42,967 nucleotides of DNA from Clostridiales bacterium UBA3953 (GCA_002385415.1 DGDL01000004.1:2755-45721), one strand, 5' to 3'; positions 1-7,646 are shown, numbered from the stretch's first letter. Notes: a model not told the origin generated them from the sequence alone. Numbers and translations are program-made.

Positions 1-125
1 GTAGTATCGTTTGCTGTAGTAGTAGTGTCTCCGCCGTCGTCGGTATTATCGCCGCAGGAATTAAGCATGGCGGACGTTGCCAACACAAGCATTGCTGCAA
101 GTATCAGCGAAATGATCTTTTTCAT
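1..125 (-). CDS. Lipoprotein, N-terminal fragment (runs off the window)
   Basis: The first 41 codons of a leftward gene are present; the rest lies outside the window. The peptide starts MKKIISLILAAMLVLATSAM, a positively charged n-region followed by a hydrophobic stretch. A lipobox-like LNSC follows, with Cys24 as the likely lipidated residue, then a low-complexity Asp/Thr/Gly linker typical of surface lipoproteins. The Asn at the second lipobox position is unusual. An AGGA-containing purine-rich stretch precedes the ATG, and a good sigma-A promoter lies upstream. Many proteins that start like this are solute-binding components of ABC transporters, and two such genes occur later in the window, but the fragment is too short to name the product. 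Confidence 0.75.
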   Translation of the reverse strand, partial: MKKIISLILAAMLVLATSAMLNSCGDNTDDGGDTTTTANDT

Positions 126-162
126 TTCCTCTATGGTCCTTTCCTTTTGATTGGTCCAAACT

Positions 163-191
163 ATTATAACACATTTAGATTAATTTTACAA
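163..191 (-). promoter_or_regulatory. Sigma-A promoter of the lipoprotein gene
   Basis: On the minus strand TTGTAA (191-186) is followed by exactly 17 nt and TATAAT (168-163). The predicted start site is about 30 nt before the lipoprotein ATG at 125. Confidence 0.7.
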
Positions 192-261
192 CACCATACT
201 CTAAAAGCGTAAAACTCAGACTTTTAAAGCGGCCGACGCTGCTATCGCCGCCGCACGAAAA

Positions 262-282
262 CAGGGGCAAAAGCCCTTTTTA
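262..282. terminator. Weak hairpin with T/A tracts after the zinc-ribbon gene
   Basis: A short GGGC/GCCC stem with an AAAA loop is followed on the plus strand by five T. It sits downstream of the minus-strand gene at 374-904, and may end it, but on that strand the following T-tract is poor. The remainder of 192-373 shows nothing else I can support. Confidence 0.25.
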
Positions 283-373
283 TCAGCAGACTGCATTTTT
301 CTCAAGATTTGCTCAGTGATGCAAATATAATATTCACAATGATATGAAATTTTATACTGTGAAATATTTGCCG

Positions 374-904
374 TCACGCCTCGATATTTTCGCGCAAAAG
401 AGTCAGCGAGCAGTTTATGCAGCGCTCGCGCTGTCTTGGGTTGAGCGTGCCGCAGTCGATGCAGATAACGCTGAGTTTTCCGCTTTTGTCGAATTTTTCA
501 AAATATTTAAACCCGCGGTGACGGCGCACCCGCTCGCCATGGTCGTAATATTCTATGCGGTTGAGCTTGCGGTTGTCCTCCTTGTCAAGAAATACGTCGC
601 GATGCTCCCTCCCGCGCGGGTCGGTTACGACAAGCTGATACTCGGGAACATTGTTTTTGTACCGCAAAGTGACATAGCGCACCGTTTTGCTCGTCACAAC
701 GCCGTCCCAGCCGGGCGCAAGCAGGGACGGCACACGCAGCGCAAAAAGCACCAAAGCAAACGCAAGCGCTCCCGTGGCGACAGAGACAATCTCGCTGCTC
801 CCGTACCATAATGCCGACGCGGCCACCGCCACACCGGCAGCCGCCGACGCAAACAGTCTTATGCCCAGCTTAAAGGCATATCTACGCCTGTACTCTCCCT
901 TCAT
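374..904 (-). CDS. Two-helix membrane protein with C-terminal zinc ribbon, function unknown
   Basis: A 176-residue protein. Residues about 12-32 and 39-58 are hydrophobic and form a likely membrane hairpin. A hydrophilic middle part, rich in basic and aromatic residues, follows. The C-terminus carries CIDCGT and CINC, two CxxC knuckles about 15 residues apart, which is a zinc-ribbon pattern (rubredoxin knuckles). The start is supported by a strong GAGGAGG 6 nt upstream. It lies downstream of the flotillin gene on the same strand, separated by a hairpin, so it may be cotranscribed by read-through or expressed alone. I do not recognise the family. Zinc binding is inferred from cysteine spacing only. 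Confidence 0.75.
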   Translation of the reverse strand: MKGEYRRRYAFKLGIRLFASAAAGVAVAASALWYGSSEIVSVATGALAFALVLFALRVPSLLAPGWDGVVTSKTVRYVTLRYKNNVPEYQLVVTDPRGREHRDVFLDKEDNRKLNRIEYYDHGERVRRHRGFKYFEKFDKSGKLSVICIDCGTLNPRQRERCINCSLTLLRENIEA

Positions 905-929
905 GGCGACCTCCTCGATTCATGCAAAA

Positions 930-967
930 GAGCCGCCGATTCCGCGGGTTTGGGAATTCGGCGGCTC
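930..967 (-). terminator. Intrinsic terminator of the flotillin gene
   Basis: An inverted repeat GAGCCGCCGA (930-939) and TCGGCGGCTC (958-967), extended by partial pairing inside, is followed on the minus strand by CTCTTTTGC. It lies just after the flotillin stop codon. The T-tract is short, so termination may be partial and allow read-through into the zinc-ribbon gene. Confidence 0.6.
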
Positions 968-987
968 ATCTCACCGCTATGCTAAAT

Positions 988-2403
988 CTATGCAGAAACC
1001 TGTGTATCGGTATCGGGCGCGTCTTCCGGCTGGGTGCCGCTCGCTTTTTCGGTGCCCAGATATTCCGGCAAACTCATTCCCGCCAGTTCAAACAAATCAT
1101 TTAGCGGCGGGATAGACTTCATCAGCCCAGAAATGAAGTTTGCGGTGGAAGACTTGCCGTCGCCGGTCTGACCCGAATCCCAAACGGTAACCCGGTCAAT
1201 TTTGAGGTCTCTGATGGCTTCGACCTGGATTTTGACAATCTCTTCAAGCTTGTCGGCGATAAGCATCTTAATCGCGTCGGACGGGTCGCCGCCGACTGCC
1301 TCGACAAGCTCTCTGAAACCTTCGGCCTGCTTTGACAGCATGGCTCTCAAACCTTCGGCCTCTGCCTGTTTGCGGAGCAGTATCGAGTCGGCTTCGCCTT
1401 TCGCGCGTGCGCGAATCTGTTCGGCTTCGGCCTCGGCTTCAAGCAGTTTCTGCTTTTTCTCGATTTCCGCGGCTATAATTACGTCGGCCTCCAGTTTGGC
1501 CTGCTCAAGCTGTGCGCGCGCAAGCTCTGCAAGCCGCTGTGCGGCAAACGATTCTTCCTTTGCCTTTGCTTCGGCTATCTTCTCGGCGGTGACGGCGCGC
1601 TGCAGCAGCTCGGCTTCGCGCTCGCGGCGCAATGCCTCGGACTCGGCGATTTTGACCTTTGCCTCGTTTTCGCCGGATACCGCTTCGGAGTTCGCCAAAG
1701 AGACGGATATGCGCTGGTCGCGCTCAGCGGACGCGGCGCCAATCGCACCGAGCTTGTCGTTGTTGGCGACCGAAACCTTCGCGTCGTTTATCGCTTTGGA
1801 CGCGGCTTCGCGGCCGAGCGCCTCTATGTAACCGCTTTCGTCGTTGATGTCTGTGATATTGACGTTTATCAGCCGCAGGCCTATCTTCTTCAGCTCGGTC
1901 TCAACGTTGCCGGAAACCGCGTCAAGGAACTTATCGCGGTCGGTGTTGATTTCCTCTATCTTCATCGTGGCGATGACAAGCCGCAGCTGACCGAGGATAA
2001 TGTCTTCGGCAAGGTTCTGGATTTCGCTCATCTTCAGACCGAGCAGGCGCTCCGCTGCGTTTTGCATCACGCCGGGCTCGGTTGATATGCCGACCGTAAA
2101 GCGGGACGGCACGTCGATGCGGATATTTTGCTTTGCAAGCGCTTTTTTCAGATCAATCGAAATTGAAATAGGAGTAAGGTCAAGATAATCGTAGCCCTGT
2201 ATAATCGGCCAGATAAACGCCGCGCCACCGTGTATACACTTGGCGGAACGCTGTGTTCCGTCCGGGTTGTTGCCCACTTTACCGTAAATGACCATGATTT
2301 TGTCGGAGGGACATTTGCGGTATCGTGACAAAAGCAATACAAATGTGGTAAAAACCAGCACCACGACAACCGTGACTAAATAAAGCAAGTTTTGACCCGG
2401 CAT
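988..2403 (-). CDS. Flotillin-like SPFH/band-7 membrane scaffold protein
   Basis: A 471-residue protein. Residues 4-25 form one N-terminal hydrophobic anchor, followed by RYRKCPSDKIMVIYG, which closely matches the region after the anchor in bacterial FloT/YuaG. An SPFH domain occupies about 30-200. A long Ala/Glu-rich coiled coil covers about 205-355, with repeats such as AEAEAEQIRARAKGEAD. A C-terminal hydrophobic patch follows. Flotillins assemble into membrane cages that organise lipid microdomains and affect secretion, signalling and membrane fluidity. AGGAGG lies 8 nt before the ATG. An unknown membrane protein (2464-3177) directly precedes it and an NfeD-like gene is nearby. This echoes the yuaF-yuaG pairing of Bacillus. 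Length is close to that of FloT (about 509). Confidence 0.92.
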   Translation of the reverse strand: MPGQNLLYLVTVVVVLVFTTFVLLLSRYRKCPSDKIMVIYGKVGNNPDGTQRSAKCIHGGAAFIWPIIQGYDYLDLTPISISIDLKKALAKQNIRIDVPSRFTVGISTEPGVMQNAAERLLGLKMSEIQNLAEDIILGQLRLVIATMKIEEINTDRDKFLDAVSGNVETELKKIGLRLINVNITDINDESGYIEALGREAASKAINDAKVSVANNDKLGAIGAASAERDQRISVSLANSEAVSGENEAKVKIAESEALRREREAELLQRAVTAEKIAEAKAKEESFAAQRLAELARAQLEQAKLEADVIIAAEIEKKQKLLEAEAEAEQIRARAKGEADSILLRKQAEAEGLRAMLSKQAEGFRELVEAVGGDPSDAIKMLIADKLEEIVKIQVEAIRDLKIDRVTVWDSGQTGDGKSSTANFISGLMKSIPPLNDLFELAGMSLPEYLGTEKASGTQPEDAPDTDTQVSA

Positions 2404-2463
2404 TGTGTAGCCTCCTATAATATTAAATTTTCAGGCGGCGGCAGCTATCCGGCACTCATCCCG

Positions 2464-3177
2464 TTACTGCGGCCGGTCTTGGCTTTGCTCGGCGCGGCGC
2501 AGTTTTGTGACATGGTCCAGCCTGTCTATCAGGTCGTCTATTTCAACGTCGGGATGAACGGGCAGCGTATAGACAGCGCCGTCTTTTGTCGTAAGGTCGA
2601 AAGTGTGGTACTTTATCTCGTAAGTTTTTGAGTTGTCCTTTCCGTAACTGTGCGTGAATTTGTGTTCGCTTACCTTTGCGCCCTCGTAATCGTCGAGGTT
2701 TATAATCTTTTGGTCGGTCGACTCTTTTTCTTCGGTCAGCGAAACAGTGCGACTGTAAAAATACAGCTCGTCTTTGCCGAGTGAAACCGACCAGGCCGTG
2801 TATTCGGACGAGCGGAACTTGCCGTCCGACCCGCGCTTAATATGCACCTGCCCGTCTTCGGGGAAAACATACTCGCCGAAATCTTTTGACAAAACGATGT
2901 TGCGCAGCTGGCGCTCCGTAAATCCAAACGCTTTCATCGCTTCATCGACCATGGATTTACGGACATTTTCCACCTGGTCGTCTATGTCGGAATCACGAAA
3001 TTTTCCGGCAAAAGAGAAAACCGTGATACCGATACCGACAATCGTGAGCCCGAGAAAATAGCTGCTTCTGAACCGGGTCATGAGTGTCGGGACAAGACCG
3101 ACAGCGGCGATTGCGCCTCCGATGATTTCAAGAATCCAATTGGGGTAAAAATACTTGTAGTTGTTTTTGTATTCCAT
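2464..3177 (-). CDS. Unknown membrane protein upstream of flotillin
   Basis: A 237-residue protein. Two hydrophobic helices lie at about 14-33 and 40-57. A soluble domain with mixed charge follows and looks beta-rich after residue 105. Residues 60-100 are helical and charged. No signal peptide or catalytic motif is visible, and I do not recognise the family. The fold may resemble the small PH-like modules of other two-helix bacterial membrane proteins, but that is a guess. It is the first gene behind its own promoter (3222-3250), with the flotillin gene 60 nt downstream. The pair probably forms one transcript, so a role in the flotillin microdomain is an inference from context. The ATG at 3177 follows a G-rich AGGGGG about 14 nt upstream, which is a rather distant ribosome site. 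Confidence 0.75.
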   Translation of the reverse strand: MEYKNNYKYFYPNWILEIIGGAIAAVGLVPTLMTRFRSSYFLGLTIVGIGITVFSFAGKFRDSDIDDQVENVRKSMVDEAMKAFGFTERQLRNIVLSKDFGEYVFPEDGQVHIKRGSDGKFRSSEYTAWSVSLGKDELYFYSRTVSLTEEKESTDQKIINLDDYEGAKVSEHKFTHSYGKDNSKTYEIKYHTFDLTTKDGAVYTLPVHPDVEIDDLIDRLDHVTKLRRAEQSQDRPQ

Positions 3178-3221
3178 GTGAAAATCCGACCCCCTGTTAC
3201 AGCAAATTTACTTATTTTGTG

Positions 3222-3250
3222 ATTATAACACACCCCCATTCCTGTTGCAA
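3222..3250 (-). promoter_or_regulatory. Sigma-A promoter for the unknown gene and flotillin
   Basis: On the minus strand TTGCAA (3250-3245), 17 nt, then TATAAT (3227-3222). The predicted start is about 38 nt before the ATG at 3177. It lies in the gap after the NfeD-like gene, so this pair can be expressed separately from the DUF1836-NfeD unit. Confidence 0.65.
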
Positions 3251-3326
3251 GTAAACTGTGGTAATTTTAGTTTATTATTAAAACAATTCGTCTGTTTGCA
3301 TTAATATTTGTCAATCTTGCCAACAT

Positions 3327-3956
3327 TTATTGGCCGATTAGCCGGTGCTCGTTTTGTTTTTCCGACACAATTCGCTTTACGACCAGAAGGCCGGAATCGT
3401 CCACCTTCACTACCTTGACGGCTTCTCCGGTCTTGATTTCTTCGGCGTCGGGGGTCATCGCGCCAAATTCCGAGTAGGTTTCCTGCACTGTGAGATGGAC
3501 TTTCCCCGTCCCGCTCATATTGGCAGGGATGGTCAGATAGACTGTGCCGGTTTTGCCAACGGCGTTTGAAAGCTCCAAGTTGCCGGTTTGCTGCAGCTTC
3601 AGCAGCAAGCGCACCAGAAAAGCCATGCCGAACAGCGCGGCTATGCCGCCGGCAAAGGCAAGTACGGTCGCCTCAAGGACGCTCATGCCGGCGTCCAGCA
3701 AGACTATGCCCAGCCAGCCGCCCACGCAAAGCATAGCCACGAAGCCGCGAACCGTGAAAAGCGCAAATCCGTCGCCCGGCTCTGTGCCTCCGTCGGCATC
3801 GTCAAAATCAAGGTCAACACCGTCTGCGTCCGCGTCGCCGTCTCCCACTCCAAACAATATCAACACAGACTGAATGAGCATCACGACGGTTGACGGTATT
3901 GCTATCAGCGCAAATATCCGCTGAAGTTCGGAAAGCGAGTTATACCACGCACTCAT
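3327..3956 (-). CDS. NfeD-like membrane protein with C-terminal OB-fold
   Basis: A 209-residue protein. A hydrophobic N-terminal helix at about 14-36 is followed by a very acidic linker of Asp, Gly and Ala (about 37-62). Further membrane helices lie at about 66-118. A soluble C-terminal beta-domain (about 128-200) contains the NfeD pattern GKTGTVYLTI, then GEAVKVVKVDDSGLLVVK. NfeD/YuaF proteins work with flotillin-type SPFH proteins in membrane microdomains. Its start lies 6 nt after the DUF1836 stop, with GAGGGG as ribosome site inside the end of that gene, so the two are translationally linked. The flotillin lies two genes downstream. Confidence 0.85.
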   Translation of the reverse strand: MSAWYNSLSELQRIFALIAIPSTVVMLIQSVLILFGVGDGDADADGVDLDFDDADGGTEPGDGFALFTVRGFVAMLCVGGWLGIVLLDAGMSVLEATVLAFAGGIAALFGMAFLVRLLLKLQQTGNLELSNAVGKTGTVYLTIPANMSGTGKVHLTVQETYSEFGAMTPDAEEIKTGEAVKVVKVDDSGLLVVKRIVSEKQNEHRLIGQ

Positions 3957-3962
3957 TTTTGT

Positions 3963-4556
3963 TTACCCCTCTTCGAGCTTTTCAAAAAGATGTGCCGAGT
4001 GCGCCGCATAAAGCGACGCATAGTATGCGATTACGATAATCTCAAGCGCTGCACGAAGTCTTTTTGCCTCCCCCTCCATTTTTTCTTGATAATCGTCGGT
4101 TGCCTGCGCAACAATCCCGCACATTTCCTCGCGTGTCAAGTTTCCCGGGCCGCCCATCGGTGAAATGCGCTCGATTATGCGGCAGACATACTCATAGAGC
4201 ATGGATTCCGTAATAATGTCGTCGGATGTGTCTTCGACATCGCCGTTGATATAATGCAGCAGGTGGTCGATGCGTTCAAGCTGCATTGTCGGTCGTAACA
4301 TATTTATTATCAATATACGCGCGAGCTGGTCTTTTGAATAACGTTTGTTTACCGTGCCGGACAGCCAGCCGCGTTTGACCCAGTTTTGCAGTGTCGAGCC
4401 GTCGACGCCGGATATTTCCCTCACCTCGGAAAGCATTATCCCGTCGGTGACGAAAAATATGTTGTTGAGAAACTCCAGCCCCGAAACGCCGCCCATCTCA
4501 TCACGTTCGAGCACGGTTCCGGGTATATATTTATCTGATTCTTCAAGCAAATTCAA
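3963..4556 (-). CDS. DUF1836 family protein, probable HTH regulator
   Basis: The chosen TTG start gives 197 residues. A GAGGTG ribosome site lies 7 nt upstream of TTG 4556. The frame stays open to a GTG at 4643, but that codon lies inside the promoter, upstream of the predicted transcript start near 4627, so it cannot be the main start. Residues about 41-80 form a MerR-like helix-turn-helix and wing (LSEVREISGVDGSTLQNWV, then RYSKDQLARI). They run into the conserved DUF1836 core, with LRPTMQLERI near residues 87-96. A palindrome sits between its -35 and -10 boxes, which suggests autoregulation. It is followed at 6 nt by the NfeD-like gene. The family is widespread in Clostridia and poorly characterised; a DNA-binding role is inference. 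Confidence 0.85.
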   Translation of the reverse strand: MNLLEESDKYIPGTVLERDEMGGVSGLEFLNNIFFVTDGIMLSEVREISGVDGSTLQNWVKRGWLSGTVNKRYSKDQLARILIINMLRPTMQLERIDHLLHYINGDVEDTSDDIITESMLYEYVCRIIERISPMGGPGNLTREEMCGIVAQATDDYQEKMEGEAKRLRAALEIIVIAYYASLYAAHSAHLFEKLEEG

Positions 4557-4573
4557 AGCAGATTCACCTCGGT

Positions 4574-4618
4574 TTACAGGGTTTTCGGCAGGAGAGCCGG
4601 CATGAGATTTTCTGCCAT
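4574..4618 (-). CDS. Possible 14-residue leader peptide before DUF1836
   Basis: An ATG at 4618 opens a 14-codon frame, MAENLMPALLPKTL, ending with TAA at 4574. It is preceded by AGGAGAGG directly at the predicted 5' end of the transcript. The stop lies 18 nt before the TTG of the DUF1836 gene and just ahead of its ribosome site, so translation could be coupled. The frame is short and could be chance, but the strong ribosome site is otherwise unexplained. Confidence 0.35.
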   Translation of the reverse strand: MAENLMPALLPKTL

Positions 4619-4633
4619 CCCTCTCCTGATTTG

Positions 4634-4662
4634 ATTGTAACACGCAATCACGTGATTGTCAA
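4634..4662 (-). promoter_or_regulatory. DUF1836 promoter with palindromic operator
   Basis: On the minus strand TTGACA (4662-4657) is followed by 17 nt and TACAAT (4639-4634). The spacer contains the perfect 14-bp palindrome CAATCACGTGATTG (4645-4658), which overlaps the end of the -35 box. A dimeric protein bound there would cover the RNA polymerase site. The most likely ligand is the DUF1836 product encoded directly downstream. Confidence 0.75.
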
Positions 4663-4764
4663 TACCTTTCTTATAAATTTTTTTCGCGTTCTTTAGTGCA
4701 TATGATGAAATCATGCTTTTAGCCAATCGGGTTCAACATTTTTTCAGTATGTTATCTTTTCACC

Positions 4765-4793
4765 TTGACAACAGCATACCATTAATGTATAAT
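4765..4793 (+). promoter_or_regulatory. Perfect-consensus sigma-A promoter of the secreted protein gene
   Basis: TTGACA (4765-4770), 17 nt, TATAAT (4788-4793): both hexamers match consensus exactly. The start site near 4800 rules out frame-compatible start codons further upstream, such as 4713, and supports ATG 4830. Confidence 0.85.
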
Positions 4794-4829
4794 TATGCCA
4801 TCCATATTATGGTGAATAAGGAACCGAAA

Positions 4830-5789
4830 ATGAAACGGATAACATTGATTTTGACGCTGATTTGTTTTGCCGCGATGTTTGCGCTGCCCGCATCCGGCGC
4901 CCTTTTCACGGATTTTGAGGGCTTTGACTCTTTTGAGCAGGCCGGAAACCCCGTTTACAATTTTGACGAGCCCGGCGACTATTGGGTCGGCGCCTGGGAC
5001 AGCGGCTCGGACAACGGATGCGTTATCACCGCGGAAATCGTGGACGGAAAGGGATATGGCGGCAGCAAAGCGCTTGCCCTGTCGGAGGACGGAAACTCAA
5101 ACGTCGGCACATACATATTCGCCACAGACAAAAACAAAATCCGGACAAACCATGCCGGCGCAAATTATCTGCGCGTGTGGTGCGATTTCACCGGCATGGG
5201 GTTCCGCAAGGCAAATTTCGGCGTAGCCGACTCGAACGGCTGCCTGTTTACGACCGACGAAGTTGACGGCGCGTGGGAATGTGAGTTTTATTATCTTGCC
5301 GAAGGGTCGGATGAATGGGTGACCATGACGCATGGTGATGACGGCTGTTTCGGCGACGCACAGGACTCGGACGTTTACGGTTTCAAGGGATGGTTTGCCT
5401 TCCCGCTCAAAGATTTTACAATCCGGTCAAACGCCAACTGGGAGGCGCTCGACCCCGATACCCCCTGCGACCCTTCCGATATTGCCGGCGTTTATCTGTT
5501 TTGGGACTATTCGGACATCACCACCGATATCGGCAGTGTTTTCTACATTGACCATATCGAGTTTGTCGAAGACTATAAATCCCCGCTGCCCGGCGCGGAG
5601 CCGGCCGAAGATACCGCCGCCGAGGAGCCTGAAGTGGTGCCTGAACAGGAGCTCGCCACGCCCGACGCTCCTGCGGCCGACACCGCAGCAGCCGCAGCCG
5701 CGCCTCAAACCGCCGATGCCATAGCATGGGCCGCCACAGTCGCGCTTTTATCCGGCGGCGGTGCCGCACTGCTGAAAAAGAGGCGTTAA
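4830..5789 (+). CDS. Secreted beta-rich surface protein with sortase-like C-terminus
   Basis: A 319-residue protein from ATG 4830, with AAGGA 7 nt upstream. A signal peptide covers about 1-23 (hydrophobic core, cleavage near PASGA). The body, about 24-250, is rich in aromatic residues, Asp and Gly (FTDFEGFDSF, FYIDHIEFVEDY) and resembles the galactose-binding-like beta-sandwich fold of carbohydrate-binding modules. No catalytic motif is evident. A Pro/Ala/Glu linker follows. The tail is APQTADA, a hydrophobic helix, and KKRR. That order (motif, membrane span, basic end) is the layout of a cell-wall sorting signal, though the motif is not LPXTG. A perfect promoter suggests strong expression. 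A role in binding a glycan at the cell surface is inference. Confidence 0.8.
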   Translation: MKRITLILTLICFAAMFALPASGALFTDFEGFDSFEQAGNPVYNFDEPGDYWVGAWDSGSDNGCVITAEIVDGKGYGGSKALALSEDGNSNVGTYIFATDKNKIRTNHAGANYLRVWCDFTGMGFRKANFGVADSNGCLFTTDEVDGAWECEFYYLAEGSDEWVTMTHGDDGCFGDAQDSDVYGFKGWFAFPLKDFTIRSNANWEALDPDTPCDPSDIAGVYLFWDYSDITTDIGSVFYIDHIEFVEDYKSPLPGAEPAEDTAAEEPEVVPEQELATPDAPAADTAAAAAAPQTADAIAWAATVALLSGGGAALLKKRR

Positions 5790-5846
5790 AGCAACCTATT
5801 AATATATTGTAATATTGGCAGTTTTAAAACTTCGCATATTTGATAC

Positions 5847-5896
5847 AAAAAAAAGCGACCACACCAATTTATATGCGTTTTGGTGTGGTCGTTTTT
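5847..5896. terminator. Bidirectional intrinsic terminator
   Basis: An 11-bp perfect stem CGACCACACCA (5856-5866) and TGGTGTGGTCG (5881-5891) is flanked by eight A on the left and five T on the right. It sits between the converging genes ending at 5789 (+) and 5974 (-) and can end both. Confidence 0.9.
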
Positions 5897-5973
5897 CTGT
5901 TTTGCTGCCATATAATTTTGCGGCTGTCGCTTCAATTGGCGGCGGCGGGCATTATCTGCGTGCCGCGCTGCGG

Positions 5974-7464
5974 TTACTGCTGGCTTTCGGCGACTTTGGC
6001 GTAGTTTTTGAGCAGCGTTTCGAGCAGTTTGTCCAGCGACTTTGCTTTTTTCTCGTAAGTGGAGGCAAACGTGTCGTTTTGGGTGCCTATCATATCGCCG
6101 AACATCGAGAATACATAGTCGACCGACATGGTATGCACATAGGCAAAGTCATAGGTCATGTCCTGGCGGATGATGTCCAGCATCTCTGCCGAGTCGTCGT
6201 CCCGCGTCACCTTGGTCATCAGCTTCAAATCATAGAATGCGGGGATAACCGTGTACTTGCTTTCGGCGCTCATGGCATCCAGCATCGCGCCCGAAAACTC
6301 ATAGTCGGAGGCAGAGACCGGAACCGCGAATATGCTCGCGCCGTCATATGAGTGGGACATGTAATTTTTCTGCGTCTCGTTGTATTTGGGCATCGGCAGT
6401 ATTCCAAAGTCGCTCTTCATGTCGCGCAGCATATCGGTCATATCAAGCGTGTAGGTCATGAAAAGCGCACGGTCTTCAACAAAAATCTTGGAAAGCCACT
6501 GACCGCCCGCGTGGTCGAGGTTCGGGTCGAGTATGAACGAAGAGTCGTTATTGTTTACAAAATCATAAAGCTTGTTAAACACATCCACGGTATGCTCATT
6601 ATAGAAAACAAAGTCGAACCCGCCCTCGTCGTTGCGCTGTGTAAACGGGATTTCAAAGCTCGTTACGATGGCGCGCATGCTGTGGACGTTGGTTATAAAG
6701 CCGTACTGGTCTTCAAGGTCATATTTGCCGTCGCTGTTGACGTCGCTTGAAACCAGCTTTGACAGCTCTATCAGCCTGTCAAGTGTCCAGTTGCCGTCTT
6801 TTACGGTTTGATACGGGTTTTCGATATTATAGTCGGCGGCAAGCTGTTTGTTGAAAAATATGGCATATATGTAGCTCCACATGGTGAGCGACAGGTCGCC
6901 GATAATAAAATACAGGTTGCCGTATACGGTGTTGTTTTCAACAAGGCTCTGTACCCACCAGTCGGCATTGATGTTTATAGTCGGGATTTTGTTGAGCGCA
7001 TAGTAGTTGCCCTGTGAGGCGAGCGGCGCGCCGTATGCCATATAAATCGCGATGGCGTCATACGAGCTGTCCCCCGCATTGACCGCTTTGGTGACGGCCG
7101 ACTGGAAGGATGCGGCGTCTGCCCAGGAGCCGGGGATAGCGTGATAGGTGATTTTCGTGTTATACGCCTCTTCGATGCGCATGTTGCGCTTGAAAATCGC
7201 GTCGTTGACGATTTCGCCGTCTTCCGCTTCGACGGCAATCTCGTGCTCAAGCTCGGTGCGGCATAAAAAAGTGCAGGTTTTCCCGCCGAAATCATAGTCG
7301 GGAAGCGTCGCAAAATAGTCCACCCGCGTTTCCGTCTCGGTGTCGGTTGGGGTCTGCGAGGTGTCTGCGGCGTCCGTTTGCTTGCCGCTTTTTTCCGCAC
7401 AGCCCGCAAATGTCACGGCAAGCAGGGAGAACGCAAGCAGCAGCGATATGATTTTCCTTGTCAT
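5974..7464 (-). CDS. Extracellular solute-binding lipoprotein, paralogue A
   Basis: A 496-residue protein from ATG 7464, with GGAGG 6 nt upstream; the open frame further upstream is not preceded by a ribosome site. Signal peptide and lipobox FAGC give Cys22 as the lipidated residue, followed by a Thr/Asp-rich linker. The body looks like a family-1 type extracellular solute-binding protein: WTLDRLIELSKLVSSDVNSDG, then FGILPMPKYNETQKNY and a C-terminal LDIIRQDMTYDFAY segment. Such proteins capture sugars or oligosaccharides for ABC importers. No permease or ATPase gene is next to it. It shares the order of these motifs with the lipoprotein at 30027-31541, so the two are paralogues. The gene stands alone, with its own promoter (7496-7524) and the terminator at 5847-5896. 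Confidence 0.88.
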   Translation of the reverse strand: MTRKIISLLLAFSLLAVTFAGCAEKSGKQTDAADTSQTPTDTETETRVDYFATLPDYDFGGKTCTFLCRTELEHEIAVEAEDGEIVNDAIFKRNMRIEEAYNTKITYHAIPGSWADAASFQSAVTKAVNAGDSSYDAIAIYMAYGAPLASQGNYYALNKIPTININADWWVQSLVENNTVYGNLYFIIGDLSLTMWSYIYAIFFNKQLAADYNIENPYQTVKDGNWTLDRLIELSKLVSSDVNSDGKYDLEDQYGFITNVHSMRAIVTSFEIPFTQRNDEGGFDFVFYNEHTVDVFNKLYDFVNNNDSSFILDPNLDHAGGQWLSKIFVEDRALFMTYTLDMTDMLRDMKSDFGILPMPKYNETQKNYMSHSYDGASIFAVPVSASDYEFSGAMLDAMSAESKYTVIPAFYDLKLMTKVTRDDDSAEMLDIIRQDMTYDFAYVHTMSVDYVFSMFGDMIGTQNDTFASTYEKKAKSLDKLLETLLKNYAKVAESQQ

Positions 7465-7495
7465 TTTGAACCTCCGTGGGCTTGTTTTCAAGGCA

Positions 7496-7524
7496 ATTTT
7501 ACTCCAGTTTGTCATACAAGTCAA
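7496..7524 (-). promoter_or_regulatory. Sigma-A promoter of solute-binding lipoprotein A
   Basis: On the minus strand TTGACT (7524-7519), 17 nt, TAAAAT (7501-7496). The start is about 25 nt before ATG 7464. Confidence 0.65.
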
Positions 7525-7600
7525 TGACCGCAGGCAATTTTTATTCAATTTGACTTGAAATTCTACATAAATGCATTGCTGTGCCATACCGAGCTTCCCG

Positions 7601-7646
7601 CAAAAAAGAAAAAAAGGCAAAGCCGGCGACAGAGCCGGTCTTTGCC
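7601..7646 (-). terminator. Intrinsic terminator after the DUF951 gene
   Basis: GGCAAAGCCGGC (7616-7627) pairs with GCCGGTCTTTGCC (7634-7646) apart from one bulged T. On the minus strand it is followed by a T-rich run (positions 7615-7602). It ends the DUF951 transcript before the solute-binding lipoprotein gene. Confidence 0.8.

Noticed and set aside
4641..4643. GTG as start of the DUF1836 gene
   Set aside because: It lies between the -35 and -10 boxes, upstream of the predicted transcript start; TTG 4556 has a proper ribosome site.
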